From positions 22,365 to 86,364 of the forward strand of contig NZ_FTMZ01000022.1 of assembly GCF_900156335.1 (NCBI RefSeq): a stretch of DNA of 64,000 bases, given 5' to 3'. The notes under the pieces were generated by a model. That model had not been told where the DNA came from and made no database searches. It saw nothing but the letters and a program-made list of their open reading frames with translations. Positions 31,840 through 42,991 of this stretch are shown in pieces. The position numbers and the translations under genes were made by a program. Within the stretch, counting starts at the first letter, position 1; each line of letters begins with the position of its first letter. Origin of the DNA: Sphaerotilus natans (lineage in GTDB: Bacteria; Pseudomonadota; Gammaproteobacteria; Burkholderiales; Burkholderiaceae_C).

Positions 31840-32781
31840 ATGAAGCACTACCTGCAGTTCAAGGACTTCCGCGCCGAGGAGTACGCCTACCTGTTCGAGC
31901 GCGCGCGCCTGATCAAGCGCCGCTTCAAGAACTACGAGCGCTACCAGCCGCTGGCCGACCGCACGCTGGCGATGATCTTCGAGAAGGCCAGCACCCGCAC
32001 CCGCGTGAGCTTCGAGGCCGGCATGTACCAGATGGGCGGCTCGGTGGTGCACCTGACCACCGGCGACAGCCAGCTCGGCCGCTCCGAGCCGATCGAGGAC
32101 TCGGCGCGCGTCATCAGCCGCATGACCGACCTGGTCATGATCCGCACCTTCGAGCACACCAAGATCGAGGCCTTCGCCGCGCACAGCCGCGTGCCGGTCA
32201 TCAACGGGCTGACCAACGAGTTCCACCCGTGCCAGATCATGGCCGACCTGTTCACCTACCTGGAGCACCGCGCGCCGGTCGGGGCGAACGGCTATGACCT
32301 GGGCTGCCTCAAGGGCAAGGTGGTGGCCTGGGTCGGCGACGGCAACAACATGGCCAACACCTGGCTGCAGGCGGCCGAGATCCTGGGTTTCACGGTGCAT
32401 GTGAGCACGCCCAGCGGCTACGAAGTGAACCCGCAGGTCGCCGGCATTCGTTCAAGCGACTGCTACAAGGTTTTCGCCGATCCGCACGAGGCCTGTCGCG
32501 ACGCCGATCTGGTCACGACCGATGTCTGGACCAGCATGGGCTTTGAAGCCGAGAACGAGGCGCGCCGCGCCGCCTTCGCCGACTGGTGCGTCGATGCCGA
32601 GATGATGGCGGTGGCCAAGCCGGACGCGCTCTTCATGCACTGCCTGCCCGCGCACCGCGGCGAGGAGGTCACCGCCGAGGTGATCGACGGCCCGCAGTCG
32701 GTGGTCTGGGACGAGGCGGAGAACCGCATGCACGTCCAGAAGGCGCTGATGGAGTACCTGCTGCTGGGTCGCATCGGCTGA
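31840..32781 (+). CDS. argF: Ornithine carbamoyltransferase
   Basis: Makes citrulline from ornithine and carbamoyl phosphate. 313 residues starting MKHYLQFKDF, the canonical N terminus. Carbamoyl phosphate binding STRTRVSF, ornithine-binding DVWTSMGFE and the active-site HCLPAHRGEE with Cys268 are all present. An in-frame ATG at 31819 overlaps the argD stop (ATGA) and would add seven residues; it may serve for coupling. Same operon as argD. Confidence 0.95.
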   Translation: MKHYLQFKDFRAEEYAYLFERARLIKRRFKNYERYQPLADRTLAMIFEKASTRTRVSFEAGMYQMGGSVVHLTTGDSQLGRSEPIEDSARVISRMTDLVMIRTFEHTKIEAFAAHSRVPVINGLTNEFHPCQIMADLFTYLEHRAPVGANGYDLGCLKGKVVAWVGDGNNMANTWLQAAEILGFTVHVSTPSGYEVNPQVAGIRSSDCYKVFADPHEACRDADLVTTDVWTSMGFEAENEARRAAFADWCVDAEMMAVAKPDALFMHCLPAHRGEEVTAEVIDGPQSVVWDEAENRMHVQKALMEYLLLGRIG

Positions 32782-32812
32782 CGCTGGCGCAGGCCGCGCC
32801 TGGCCGGCCGGC

Positions 32813-33205
32813 TCAGGCCGAGGACGTGCCGAACAGGCGCCGCAGGTCCAGGCCGTCGGCGCCCGGCGCAAAGCCGTGGCGCACCATGGCCGCCTCGACG
32901 TCGATCAGCATCTCGCCGGCGGTCGCCGCTCCGAACTCGTCGACGCAGCGCTTCTCGAGCTCGCCGCGCAGCAGCAGCAGGCCGCGCAGCTCGGTGCGTG
33001 CGGCGGCCTCATGGCGCGTGCCGTGGCTGTCGCCGGCGTCCGGGCGAGGCACGGGTGCCAGCATCCGGGCCAGCTGGGCCTCGTCGTCGAGCGACACGCC
33101 CAGCATCAGGGCCAGTCGGGCGATGCGCAGGTTCAGCTCCTCGCAGAGCTTCTCGATCTGGGCGACCCAGAGCGCGTCGGGTCGATGGTGCAGATGGGGT
33201 GACAT
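32813..33205 (-). CDS. Hypothetical protein
   Basis: 130 residues starting MSPHLHHRPDALWVAQIEKL. Predicted mostly helical: the N-terminal helix (VAQIEKLCEELNLRIARLALMLGV) and a second long helix rich in Leu and Arg (LRGLLLLRGELEKRC). No membrane segment or known motif. It is convergent with argF and downstream of the lipoprotein gene on the same strand. A longer in-frame start exists but its leader is unconserved in character. Confidence 0.5.
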   Translation of the reverse strand: MSPHLHHRPDALWVAQIEKLCEELNLRIARLALMLGVSLDDEAQLARMLAPVPRPDAGDSHGTRHEAAARTELRGLLLLRGELEKRCVDEFGAATAGEMLIDVEAAMVRHGFAPGADGLDLRRLFGTSSA

Positions 33206-33290
33206 GGGCGACGGACCGTCCGAGGAGTTCGTGACCCGGCCATCATAGGCCGATCGACTCACCCATGTTGCGCTGCAGCATGATTGCGGT

Positions 33291-34256
33291 TCAGGTCGTG
33301 GGTGTCGCCGCACCGGGCAGCGCTCGCGCCGCGCCGCGCGCCGCGCCCGAGAAGCGGCCGCCGCCGAGCTCCTCGGCCTTCATGCCGCGATTGATGTCCA
33401 GGCCGGTGAGCTGCCAGTCGCGCACCGGCAGGTGCGGGACCGGCCGGCGCATGCGTTCGTGGAAGCGGGTCGGCCATTCGATGCCGTGAATGTTCTGGAA
33501 GTCGTGCGTGTCCAGCTCGAGGAGCGTGCCGCGCGCCGAGGCCAGGCCATCCAGCGTGAAGCGCAGGCGGCGCATCAGCCGGGTGCGCCGGTCGATGCAC
33601 AGCACCAGCTGGTCTGCCGGAGACAGGCCCAGGCCCGGGCTCAGGCGCACCATCAGCCGTTCGCAGGCGTGTTCGCCGACCTGCTCCAGACCGGCCAGCC
33701 GCAGGGTGTGCGCACCGTCCACCAGCGCCAGCGGGCCGAGCAGGCTCAGCCGGCTGGTGTCGGCCGCCAGCGCGCTGGCCTGCAGCAGCGCGGCGTCGCG
33801 GGTGCTCAGGCTGTTGTAGGCCACCTCGACGCTGCCGGTGTCGCGCTCGCCGCGGCCCTGGCGGCGCAGCACATGCTTGTGGCCGCCAGGCCCGGTGTGG
33901 ATCTGGGCGATCAGGCCCTCCGACGGCAGCAGGCGCTCCTCGGACGAGACCCGAAAGCGGGCATCCACCAGCTCCGGCTGCAGCCGGTCCACCAGCGTGC
34001 GCCACTCGCCTCGGCAGGAAAAGCCGAGATCGCGCACCCGGCGCCAGGCGCTCAGGCCATGGGCTGCGGCCGATTCGGCCAGCAGGGCGGTGGCGGCCGG
34101 CTGGGTGGTCTCGGTCGGGGGGATCGGCGACAGCGGCGGCGTGGTGGTGCAGCCGCCCAGCAGCGGCGTCGCAGCCAGTGGCGACAGCGCCAGAGCCCCC
34201 AGCAGCAGGCGCCGCCGGGCCTCGGGATGCGAAAGATTCGATCGGTCGTGACTCAT
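33291..34256 (-). CDS. Putative Tat-exported lipoprotein
   Basis: 321 residues. The N terminus has ARRRLLLGALALSP, a twin-arginine-like signal, and a lipobox LLGGC with the lipidated Cys at 36. A mature protein of about 285 residues follows, with beta-rich character (SCRGEWRTLVDRLQPELVDARF and DHLVLCIDRRTRLMRRLRF-type strands), reminiscent of LolA/LolB-fold proteins that bind lipids, but similarity is only in overall pattern. No function known. Same strand as the chorismatase 118 bases upstream, so possibly cotranscribed. Confidence 0.6.
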   Translation of the reverse strand: MSHDRSNLSHPEARRRLLLGALALSPLAATPLLGGCTTTPPLSPIPPTETTQPAATALLAESAAAHGLSAWRRVRDLGFSCRGEWRTLVDRLQPELVDARFRVSSEERLLPSEGLIAQIHTGPGGHKHVLRRQGRGERDTGSVEVAYNSLSTRDAALLQASALAADTSRLSLLGPLALVDGAHTLRLAGLEQVGEHACERLMVRLSPGLGLSPADQLVLCIDRRTRLMRRLRFTLDGLASARGTLLELDTHDFQNIHGIEWPTRFHERMRRPVPHLPVRDWQLTGLDINRGMKAEELGGGRFSGAARGAARALPGAATPTT

Positions 34257-34374
34257 TCGGTTTTCCTTCGCCCGGTCCGGCGGTCTTCCATGATTTCAAT
34301 CTGGCCAGTGTGCCCAGGGTTCCGTGGAACCGCCAGTCACCCGGGTGAAAGCACCCGATTCGGGGCCCGCGCTT

Positions 34375-35415
34375 TCAGCACCGTGCATGGCCCTGGGCCT
34401 CCAGCTCGACCAGCAGGTCGGTGCGGCAGACATCGGCGTGCAGCCACAGCGCATCGCGCAGGCCGGGGGCCGCGGCACCGAGTGCCTGCGCCAGCACCGC
34501 CTCGACCGCCGCGCGGTCGCCCGGACGGCGCAGGTAGACCGTCAGGTCCATCTGGCGCAGATCGAAGCGGGCCGGGGTCTGCCGGTGCGCGGAGGCGATG
34601 ACCGCCTCCAGATTGCGCAGCGTCTCGGCGGTCTGCGCGACCACGTCGCCGGCATGGCAGGTCTCGTGGCCGACGATGCTGGCGGTGCCGGAGATCAGCA
34701 GCGTCTCCTCGCCCGGCGCCAGCGAGACCAGCGCCGCGCGCGAGAAGGTCGGGCTGCGCGGCCCGTAGACCGACGGATAGTGGTAGGCGCTGACCTGGCG
34801 CGGATTCTCGACCGGGCGCGGCGCCTCGGGGCCGGCCAGCACATGCACCGTCAGCGGTCCGTCATGGTGGCCGAGCGCGCAGGCGGCCGGTGCGCCCTCG
34901 AAGGCGCTCAGGCCGGCCTCGAGAAAAGCCTGCTGGCGCCCGATGTTGAAGTGCCGGTAGACCTCCAGGCCATCGAGCTCGGCGGTGATGTGCGGCAGAT
35001 AGTTCCAGATCTTCAGCGCATGCAGGCGCATGCCGCCTTCGGGGCCGCCCTGCAGGCGCAGCACCTCGAACAGGTCGGCGTAGAGCGCGCGGGTGTGCTC
35101 GCGCAGCTGGGCGCCGCTCTGCACCTCGATGCGGGCGCTGGCGTGCAGCCAGAGGCCGTCGCTGCGCCAGTTCACCCGGCCGGTGCAGCCCTGTCGCAGT
35201 CTGGCCGGGTCGACCGGGCTCAGCCAGCGTTCGGCGCAGGGTGGCTCGCCCGCGAGCAGCCGGGGCAGACCGGCGGCACGGGCCAGGGCCGCATCGCTGT
35301 CATGGCAGCGCTCGCCGAGCATGACGGCCGCGGGCGACGCGGCGGTGGCAGAGCGGGGGGCACAGGGGTCAGGGCAGGCCGCACCGGGCGGCTGTCGCTC
35401 GAATCTCAGGGTCAC
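34375..35415 (-). CDS. Chorismatase-family protein (FkbO/Hyg5/XanB2-like)
   Basis: 346 residues. The segment KIWNYLPHIT followed by LEVYRHFNIGRQQAF matches the core of chorismatases, enzymes that hydrolyse chorismate to dihydroxycyclohexadienoate (FkbO) or 3-/4-hydroxybenzoate (Hyg5, XanB2). A YjgF-like fold is expected in the rest, including SGTASIVGHETCHAGD and QTAETLRNLEAVIA near the C terminus. Which product is formed cannot be decided without aligning active-site residues. Such enzymes feed pigments, ubiquinone or polyketide starter units. It is often annotated in databases as a pteridine-dependent deoxygenase-like protein. Confidence 0.75.
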   Translation of the reverse strand: MTLRFERQPPGAACPDPCAPRSATAASPAAVMLGERCHDSDAALARAAGLPRLLAGEPPCAERWLSPVDPARLRQGCTGRVNWRSDGLWLHASARIEVQSGAQLREHTRALYADLFEVLRLQGGPEGGMRLHALKIWNYLPHITAELDGLEVYRHFNIGRQQAFLEAGLSAFEGAPAACALGHHDGPLTVHVLAGPEAPRPVENPRQVSAYHYPSVYGPRSPTFSRAALVSLAPGEETLLISGTASIVGHETCHAGDVVAQTAETLRNLEAVIASAHRQTPARFDLRQMDLTVYLRRPGDRAAVEAVLAQALGAAAPGLRDALWLHADVCRTDLLVELEAQGHARC

Positions 35416-35479
35416 GGGTCGCGGCGATCTCGGGAACGCGGCGATTCTAGGCGAGCGCCGTGACGGCCCGGCTGCGGTC

Positions 35480-35485
35480 TACACT
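35480..35485 (+). promoter_or_regulatory. Predicted -10 element (TACACT) before the phosphoesterase/kinase pair
   Basis: TACACT 49 bases before the ATG of the metallophosphoesterase; the leader ends with a GGGGAGA ribosome binding site. Confidence 0.4.
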
Positions 35486-35534
35486 CGATTCCATACCGGG
35501 GCACGCCAGCGTGTCCGACCGGGGAGACCTCGAC

Positions 35535-36255
35535 ATGAAGATTGCACTGATCACCGACATCCATGCCAACCGCGAGGCCTTCGAGGCCTGTCTCGAGCAG
35601 GCCCATCTGCATGGCGCCGACCGCATCGCGCTGCTGGGCGACTTCGTCGGCTATGGCGCCGATCCGGCCTGGGTGGTGACGATGGTGCAGGACCTGGTCG
35701 CGCAGGGCGCGATCGCGGTGCGCGGCAACCATGACGACGCGGTGGCCGGCGAGCCCAATCCGAACCTGGTCGAGGACGCGCGCCCAGCTCTCGGCCGAGC
35801 AGCTGGCCTTCCTGGCCCGGCTGCCGATGCGCCGCGAGGAGTTCGGCTGCCTGTTCGTGCATGCCAATGCCTGGGCGCCGGCGAGCTGGGAGTACATCCT
35901 GGGCCGCAACGAGGCGGTGCGCAGCATGATGGCCACCGACTGCCGCCATACCTTCTGCGGCCATGTGCACCAGCCGGCGCTCTATCACCTGTCCAGCGTT
36001 GGCAAGATCGCCAATTTCTCGCCGGTGCCGGGCGTGGCGGTGCCGGTGCCGGGGCATCGCCAGTGGCTGGCGATCGCTGGCTCGGCCGGCCAGCCGCGTG
36101 ACGGCAATCCGGCCGCGGCCTGGGCGATGTTCGATCTGGGCCGCCAGACGCTGACCTTCCACCGCGTGCCCTACGACCATGAGGCCACCGCCGCGAAGAT
36201 CATCGCCGCCGGCCTGCCGCGCGCGCTGGGCGAGCGGCTGCTGGTCGGCGCCTGA
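35535..36255 (+). pseudogene. Metallophosphoesterase, frameshifted
   Basis: The first frame reads MKIALITDIHANREAFEACL (DxH metal motif), LLGDFVGYGADP (GD motif) and VRGNHDDAV (GNHD motif), typical of a calcineurin-like phosphoesterase. Near 35776-35784 the homologous reading moves to the next frame (QLSAEQLAFLARLPMRREEF), which continues through LFVHANAW and FCGHVHQP (GHxH motif) to a normal stop at 36255. The shift equals the loss of two bases in a GCGCGC run. Restoring GC would give an uninterrupted protein of about 240 residues. It may be a true pseudogene, a phase-variable gene or a sequencing error. The kinase gene follows after 15 bases. Confidence 0.8.
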
Positions 36256-36270
36256 GCGGGGAGGGCGGCG

Positions 36271-37710
36271 ATGGACAGCGACGCGTTCGGCGTGCGCTTC
36301 GGCGTGGGCGATCTGGTCGACGGCTTCCTGCTCGAGGAGCGGCTCCATCAGGGCGGCATGGCCAGCCTGTGGCGGGTGACACATCCGGACCATCGGCTGC
36401 CGATGCTGATGAAGGTGCCGCGCATCAAGGGCGGCGAGGACCCGGCCACCATCGTCGGCTTCGAGGTCGAGATGATGATCCTGCCGATGCTGCGCGGCGT
36501 GCATGTGCCGCGCTGCATCGCCAAGGGCGACTTCGCCACGCGTCCCTACATCGTCATGGAACACATCGCCGGCGACTCGCTGCGCCCGAAGCTGGACATG
36601 GCGCCGCTGCCGGTGGCCGAGGTCGCCTCGATCGGCGCGAGGGTGGCCGCGGCGCTGCACGATCTGCATCGCCAGAACGTCATCCACCTCGACATCAAGC
36701 CGAGCAACATCCTGTTCCGCCCGGGCGGCGAGGCGGTGCTGGTCGACTACGGTCTGAGCCGGCACGACCACCTGCCCGACCTGCTCGACGAGGAGTTCAA
36801 CCTGCCGATGGGCACCGGGCCCTACATGTCGCCCGAGCAGGTGCAGTTCCTGCGCAGCGAGCCGCGCTCGGACCTGTTCGCGCTGGGCGTGATGCTCTAC
36901 CACCTGACCACCGGCGAGCGGCCCTTCGGCGCGCCCACCAGCGTGCGCGGCCTGCGCGAGCGGCTCTACCAGGCGCCGGTGCCGCCGCGCCGGCTGCGGC
37001 CGGACTGCCCGCCGTGGCTGCAGGAGATCATCCTGCGCTGCCTGGAGGTGAAGGCCGAGGACCGCCATCCGAGCGCGGCGCACCTGATGCACGACCTCAG
37101 CCATCCCGACCAGATGGCGCTGACCGAGCGCGCCAGCCGCGACACCACGCCGGGGCGGCTGCAGACCTGGCGGCGCTGGCTGGGTGCGCTCGGCACCGAG
37201 CCGACCGCGCGGGCCTCGGTGGGCGAGCAGCTCAAGCGCGCGCCGATCATCCTGGCCGCGGTCGATGTCAGCAACGCCACCGAGCCGCTGCTCGACCTGC
37301 AGCGCGAGACGGTGCGGCGCATCGTCGCGGCCGAGCCGGGCGCGCGCCTGGCCTGTGTGGGCGTCATGAAGACCAACCGCATCGGCATGGACGAGCTGAC
37401 CGACCGCTCGGGCAACAGCCTGCACGTCAAGCAGCTCGTCGGTCTGAAGCACTGGGCGCGGCCGATCGCGCAGTCGCTGGCGCTGGGCACCGGCCGGCTG
37501 ACCTTCCATGTGCTGGAGGCCCCGGACGTGGCCGAGGCGCTGCTCGAGTTCGCGCGGCGCACCCAGGTCGACCACATCATCATGGGCGCGCGGGCGCGCT
37601 CGACGCTCAGGCGCTATCTGGGCACCGTCTCGTCGAAGGTGGTGGCGGACGCCGACTGCACCGTCACCGTGGTGCGCCGGCCGGCCGCCCAGGGCGACGA
37701 GGAATCCTGA
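36271..37710 (+). CDS. Serine/threonine protein kinase fused to a universal stress protein domain
   Basis: 479 residues. The Hanks-type kinase domain (about 15-285) has a degenerate glycine loop HQGGMASLW, Lys48 (VPMLMK-type), the catalytic loop HLDIKPSN with Asp141, DYG in place of DFG (Asp159), MSPEQ in the activation segment (GTGPYMSPEQ) and SDLFALGVMLYHLTTGERPFG. After a linker, residues about 325-470 form a UspA domain: IILAAVDVSN at its start, and the ATP-binding loop MGARARSTLRRYLGTVSSKV near its end. The fusion suggests that nucleotide or stress sensing by Usp controls the kinase (inference). Start after GGGAGG. Soluble; no transmembrane helix. Confidence 0.88.
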   Translation: MDSDAFGVRFGVGDLVDGFLLEERLHQGGMASLWRVTHPDHRLPMLMKVPRIKGGEDPATIVGFEVEMMILPMLRGVHVPRCIAKGDFATRPYIVMEHIAGDSLRPKLDMAPLPVAEVASIGARVAAALHDLHRQNVIHLDIKPSNILFRPGGEAVLVDYGLSRHDHLPDLLDEEFNLPMGTGPYMSPEQVQFLRSEPRSDLFALGVMLYHLTTGERPFGAPTSVRGLRERLYQAPVPPRRLRPDCPPWLQEIILRCLEVKAEDRHPSAAHLMHDLSHPDQMALTERASRDTTPGRLQTWRRWLGALGTEPTARASVGEQLKRAPIILAAVDVSNATEPLLDLQRETVRRIVAAEPGARLACVGVMKTNRIGMDELTDRSGNSLHVKQLVGLKHWARPIAQSLALGTGRLTFHVLEAPDVAEALLEFARRTQVDHIIMGARARSTLRRYLGTVSSKVVADADCTVTVVRRPAAQGDEES

Positions 37711-37723
37711 TGCGGCCGCGTCA
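37708..37723. other. Near-palindrome joining two convergent stop codons
   Basis: The 16 bases TGATGCGGCCGCGTCA are an inverted repeat with one mismatched pair. The left TGA ends the kinase gene and the right TCA is the minus-strand stop of the acyl-CoA ligase. Too short for a standard terminator. Confidence 0.4.
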
Positions 37724-39448
37724 GCGAACCGGTTCGTCGTCCTGTGCCTTCTGGCGGTCCTGCAGCAGCCGCCACATCACCTTCCCCGTCCCCGACTTGG
37801 GCAGCGTCTCGACGAACTCGACCTGGCGCGGCGCCTTGTAGGCCGCCATGTGCTCGTGCGCCCAGGCGATGATCTCCGCCTCGGTCACCTGGCCACGCGC
37901 CTCGGCGCGCAGCACGATCACCGCCTTGACCGTCTCGCCGCGGTAGGCGTCGCGCGCGCCGATCACGCAGGCCTCGGCCACTGCCGGATGGCGATAGAGC
38001 AGCAGCTCCACCTCCGACGGCCAGACCTTGAAGCCGCTGGCGTTGATCATGCGCTTGAGCCGGTCGGTGAGGAAGAAGTAGCCCTCCTCGTCCATGCGGC
38101 CGAGGTCGCCGGTGCGGAAGAAGCGCCGCCCCGGCAGGCCGGGCAGCTCGACGAAGGCCGCCTCGGTCGCGGCTGGATGCTTCCAGTAGCCGGTGAACAG
38201 CATCGGCCCGCAGGTGACGATCTCGCCGACCTCGCCGGCGGGCAGCTCGGCCAGCGTGACCGGATCGACCACCCGCGCGTCGGTGCCGAACAGCGGCAGG
38301 CCCAGGCACTGCAGCTTGGCTCGCTCGGGCGGGTTGGCGTGGCTGGGCGCGGCGGTCTCGGTCAGGCCGTAGCCCTCGGCGAAGGTCAGGCCGAAGTCGC
38401 GCTGCAGCCGCTCGGCCACCGCCTGCGGCATCGCTGCGCCGCCGCCGCTGAGAAAGCGCAGGCTCGAGAGATCCAGGCTCGCCGCCTCCGGGCTGGCGAG
38501 CAGGTCGATGATCATCGTCGGGATGCAGGTCCAGTGGCTGACGCGGTGGCGCGCGATCAGCCGCCCGGCCAGCGTGCGGTCCCAGCGCGGCATCACCACC
38601 ACCGTCGCGCCGCTCCAGGCCGGCGCCAGCACGCCGTAGACCATGCCGGTGATGTGGAAGAAGGGCACCACGCCCAGCGTGACCGACTCGGCGCCGACAT
38701 GGCTCCACAGCGAGCCGCCGACGATGTTGGGCATCAGCGTGCGGTGGGTGTGCATGCAGCCCTTGGGCAGGCCGGTGGTGCCGGAGGTGTAGGGCAGCAG
38801 CACCAGGTCGTCGGGCCGGGCGAGGTGCGGGCCCGGCGCCAGGCCGGCGGCCAGCGCGTCCGCCCAGCGGGTGGCGCCCTCGGGCAAGAGGGGCTCGGCC
38901 TGCAGCAGCGCCTGCATCACCGGCGGCACGGCCAGGTCCGGATCGATCCGGCGCTCCGGGCCGAGCACGTCGTCCCAGCCGGTCACCAGCAGCGCGCGCA
39001 GGCGCTGCGCCTCGGGCAGGCGCGCGTCGGCCTGCTGCACCACCTCGGCCAGCTCGGCCGCGCAGATGACCACCTTCGTGTCCGGATCGACGATGTAGTG
39101 ACCGAACTCGTCGGCGCGGTTCATCGGGTTGACCGGCACCACCACCGCGTCGGCGCGCACCACCGCGTACAGCGCGACGACGAACTGCGGGCAGTTCTGC
39201 ATGAACAGCGCCACCCGGTCGCCGCGGCCCACGCCCTGCGCCTGCAGCCAGCCGGCCAGCGCCTCGGCCTGGCGCCGCACCTCGCGCCAGTGCCAGTCGT
39301 GGCCCAGGCAGCTCCAGGCGGGCTTGTCCGGCCAGCGCTGCGCGGCCACCTCGAGGTTGAACCACAGCGTGGTGTCGGGCACCGCCAGCTCGCGCGGCAG
39401 GCGTGCGGGCCAGTGCTTCAGGTGCGGACGGTCGGCGGGAATCGGCAT
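37721..39448 (-). CDS. AMP-dependent acyl-CoA synthetase/ligase
   Basis: 575 residues from the ATG giving [13 protein letters not shown]; the long upstream extension is unlike the family. Adenylate-forming motifs: [18 protein letters not shown] (A3 phosphate loop), [16 protein letters not shown] (A5), [16 protein letters not shown] (A7), [15 protein letters not shown] (A8) and [11 protein letters not shown] with the catalytic C-terminal Lys. It activates a carboxylic acid, probably a medium- or long-chain fatty acid, to the CoA thioester. Substrate unknown. Convergent with the kinase gene; the stops lie in a near-palindrome. Confidence 0.9.
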   Translation of the reverse strand: MPIPADRPHLKHWPARLPRELAVPDTTLWFNLEVAAQRWPDKPAWSCLGHDWHWREVRRQAEALAGWLQAQGVGRGDRVALFMQNCPQFVVALYAVVRADAVVVPVNPMNRADEFGHYIVDPDTKVVICAAELAEVVQQADARLPEAQRLRALLVTGWDDVLGPERRIDPDLAVPPVMQALLQAEPLLPEGATRWADALAAGLAPGPHLARPDDLVLLPYTSGTTGLPKGCMHTHRTLMPNIVGGSLWSHVGAESVTLGVVPFFHITGMVYGVLAPAWSGATVVVMPRWDRTLAGRLIARHRVSHWTCIPTMIIDLLASPEAASLDLSSLRFLSGGGAAMPQAVAERLQRDFGLTFAEGYGLTETAAPSHANPPERAKLQCLGLPLFGTDARVVDPVTLAELPAGEVGEIVTCGPMLFTGYWKHPAATEAAFVELPGLPGRRFFRTGDLGRMDEEGYFFLTDRLKRMINASGFKVWPSEVELLLYRHPAVAEACVIGARDAYRGETVKAVIVLRAEARGQVTEAEIIAWAHEHMAAYKAPRQVEFVETLPKSGTGKVMWRLLQDRQKAQDDEPVR

Positions 39449-39573
39449 CGTGAACCTCGCGCTCGGTCGGGTCGTTCCAGGGGGAGCTGGCCTGCAGCGT
39501 AGGCGCGGGCGCGGGCGGCGGGCATCGGGGCGTCCCGGAGGCGCTGTCGCGACCGGGACAGGCGTGTGCCGCC

Positions 39574-39579
39574 TAGAAT
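39574..39579 (+). promoter_or_regulatory. Predicted -10 element (TAGAAT) of ppnP
   Basis: TAGAAT about 60 bases before the ppnP ATG, the same hexamer as before petA and tldD. Confidence 0.4.
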
Positions 39580-39638
39580 TCACGGCTGCAATCCCGCAAC
39601 GCTTTCCCCTTGCTGTCCGCCTCCCGGCGGCTTTCACG

Positions 39639-39962
39639 ATGAGCATCACCGCACAGCTCGACGGCGTCGCCGTCTCGACCCAGGCCAATGTCTACTTCGA
39701 CGGCCGCTGCGTCTCCCACACCGTGACCTTCGCCGACGGCACCCGCAAGAGCGTCGGCGTCATCCTGCCGGCCGAGCTGAACTTCGGCACCGGCGCGCCG
39801 GAGATCATGGAGACGGTGGCCGGCTCGTGCAGCGTGCGCCTGCCCGGCGCGAGCGAGTGGCAGACCTTCGGCCCCGGCGAGAAGTTCAGCGTGCCCGGCA
39901 ACGCCCGCTTCGACATCCGTGTCGAGGGTGAGCCCTACCACTACATCTGCCACTTCGGTTGA
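39639..39962 (+). CDS. ppnP: Pyrimidine/purine nucleoside phosphorylase (DUF1255)
   Basis: 107-residue single-domain cupin protein. The family segments [30 protein letters not shown] and the C-terminal [13 protein letters not shown] and YHYICHFG are all present. E. coli PpnP phosphorolyses several nucleosides to the base and ribose-1-phosphate. Cytoplasmic salvage enzyme, standalone gene. No strong ribosome binding site is seen. Confidence 0.93.
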   Translation: MSITAQLDGVAVSTQANVYFDGRCVSHTVTFADGTRKSVGVILPAELNFGTGAPEIMETVAGSCSVRLPGASEWQTFGPGEKFSVPGNARFDIRVEGEPYHYICHFG

Positions 39963-40072
39963 TCGTCGTGCGGCCGATCGACCCCGTGTCATCGGCGCGT
40001 GATACCTGAGGGTTCCTCGGGCATCATCCGCGCCGCACGTGCGTGTCGTGCGATTGCCTGGAGAGCTTCCTC

Positions 40073-40584
40073 ATGATGCATCGTCGTCGTCTTCTGGCTG
40101 CGGCGGCTGCCGCCACCACACTGCCGTTGCTGCCGGGCGTCGTCCGCGCCGCGCTGCCGGCCCCCAAGGGCCGGGTCGTGCTGACGATCTCCGGCCGCAT
40201 CGGCATCCGCAATGCCGGCGAGACCGCCCAGTTCGACATGGACATGCTGGCGGCGATGCCCCAGCACAGCTTCTCGACCAAGACGCCCTGGTACCCGGGC
40301 CCGCGCAAGTTCACCGGGCCGCTGCTGCGCGATGTGCTGGCTGCCGCCGGCGCGCAGGGGCGCACGCTGCGGGCGATCGCGCTCAACGACTACAAGGTCG
40401 AGCTGCCGGTCGAGGACGCCTCGCGCTATTCCGTGGTGCTGGCCCGGCTGCTTGACGACAAGCCGATGCCGGTGCGCGACAAGGGGCCGCTGTTCATCAT
40501 CTATCCCTTCGATGCCGACGAGACGCTGCGCAGCGAGCGCTACTACAGCCGCTCGGCCTGGCAGCTGAAGGTGATCGAGGTCGA

Positions 40585-40588
<4 letters not shown>
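40073..40588 (+). CDS. Periplasmic protein with sulfite-oxidase-type molybdopterin-binding fold, no cysteine
   Basis: 171 residues. [22 protein letters not shown] is a Tat-like signal (cleavage near VRA). The mature part resembles the oxidoreductase molybdopterin-binding domain: [30 protein letters not shown] and [15 protein letters not shown]. It has no cysteine after the signal, so the Mo-ligating Cys of sulfite oxidases is missing and catalysis is unlikely. Its stop overlaps the start of a hybrid sensor kinase (GTGA), so the protein may act as a ligand-binding partner of that sensor (inference). GGAGAG precedes the start. Confidence 0.78.
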
Positions 40589-42966
<2,378 letters not shown>

Positions 42967-42991
42967 GGCCGGGATCGAGCCCGGCAGGATG

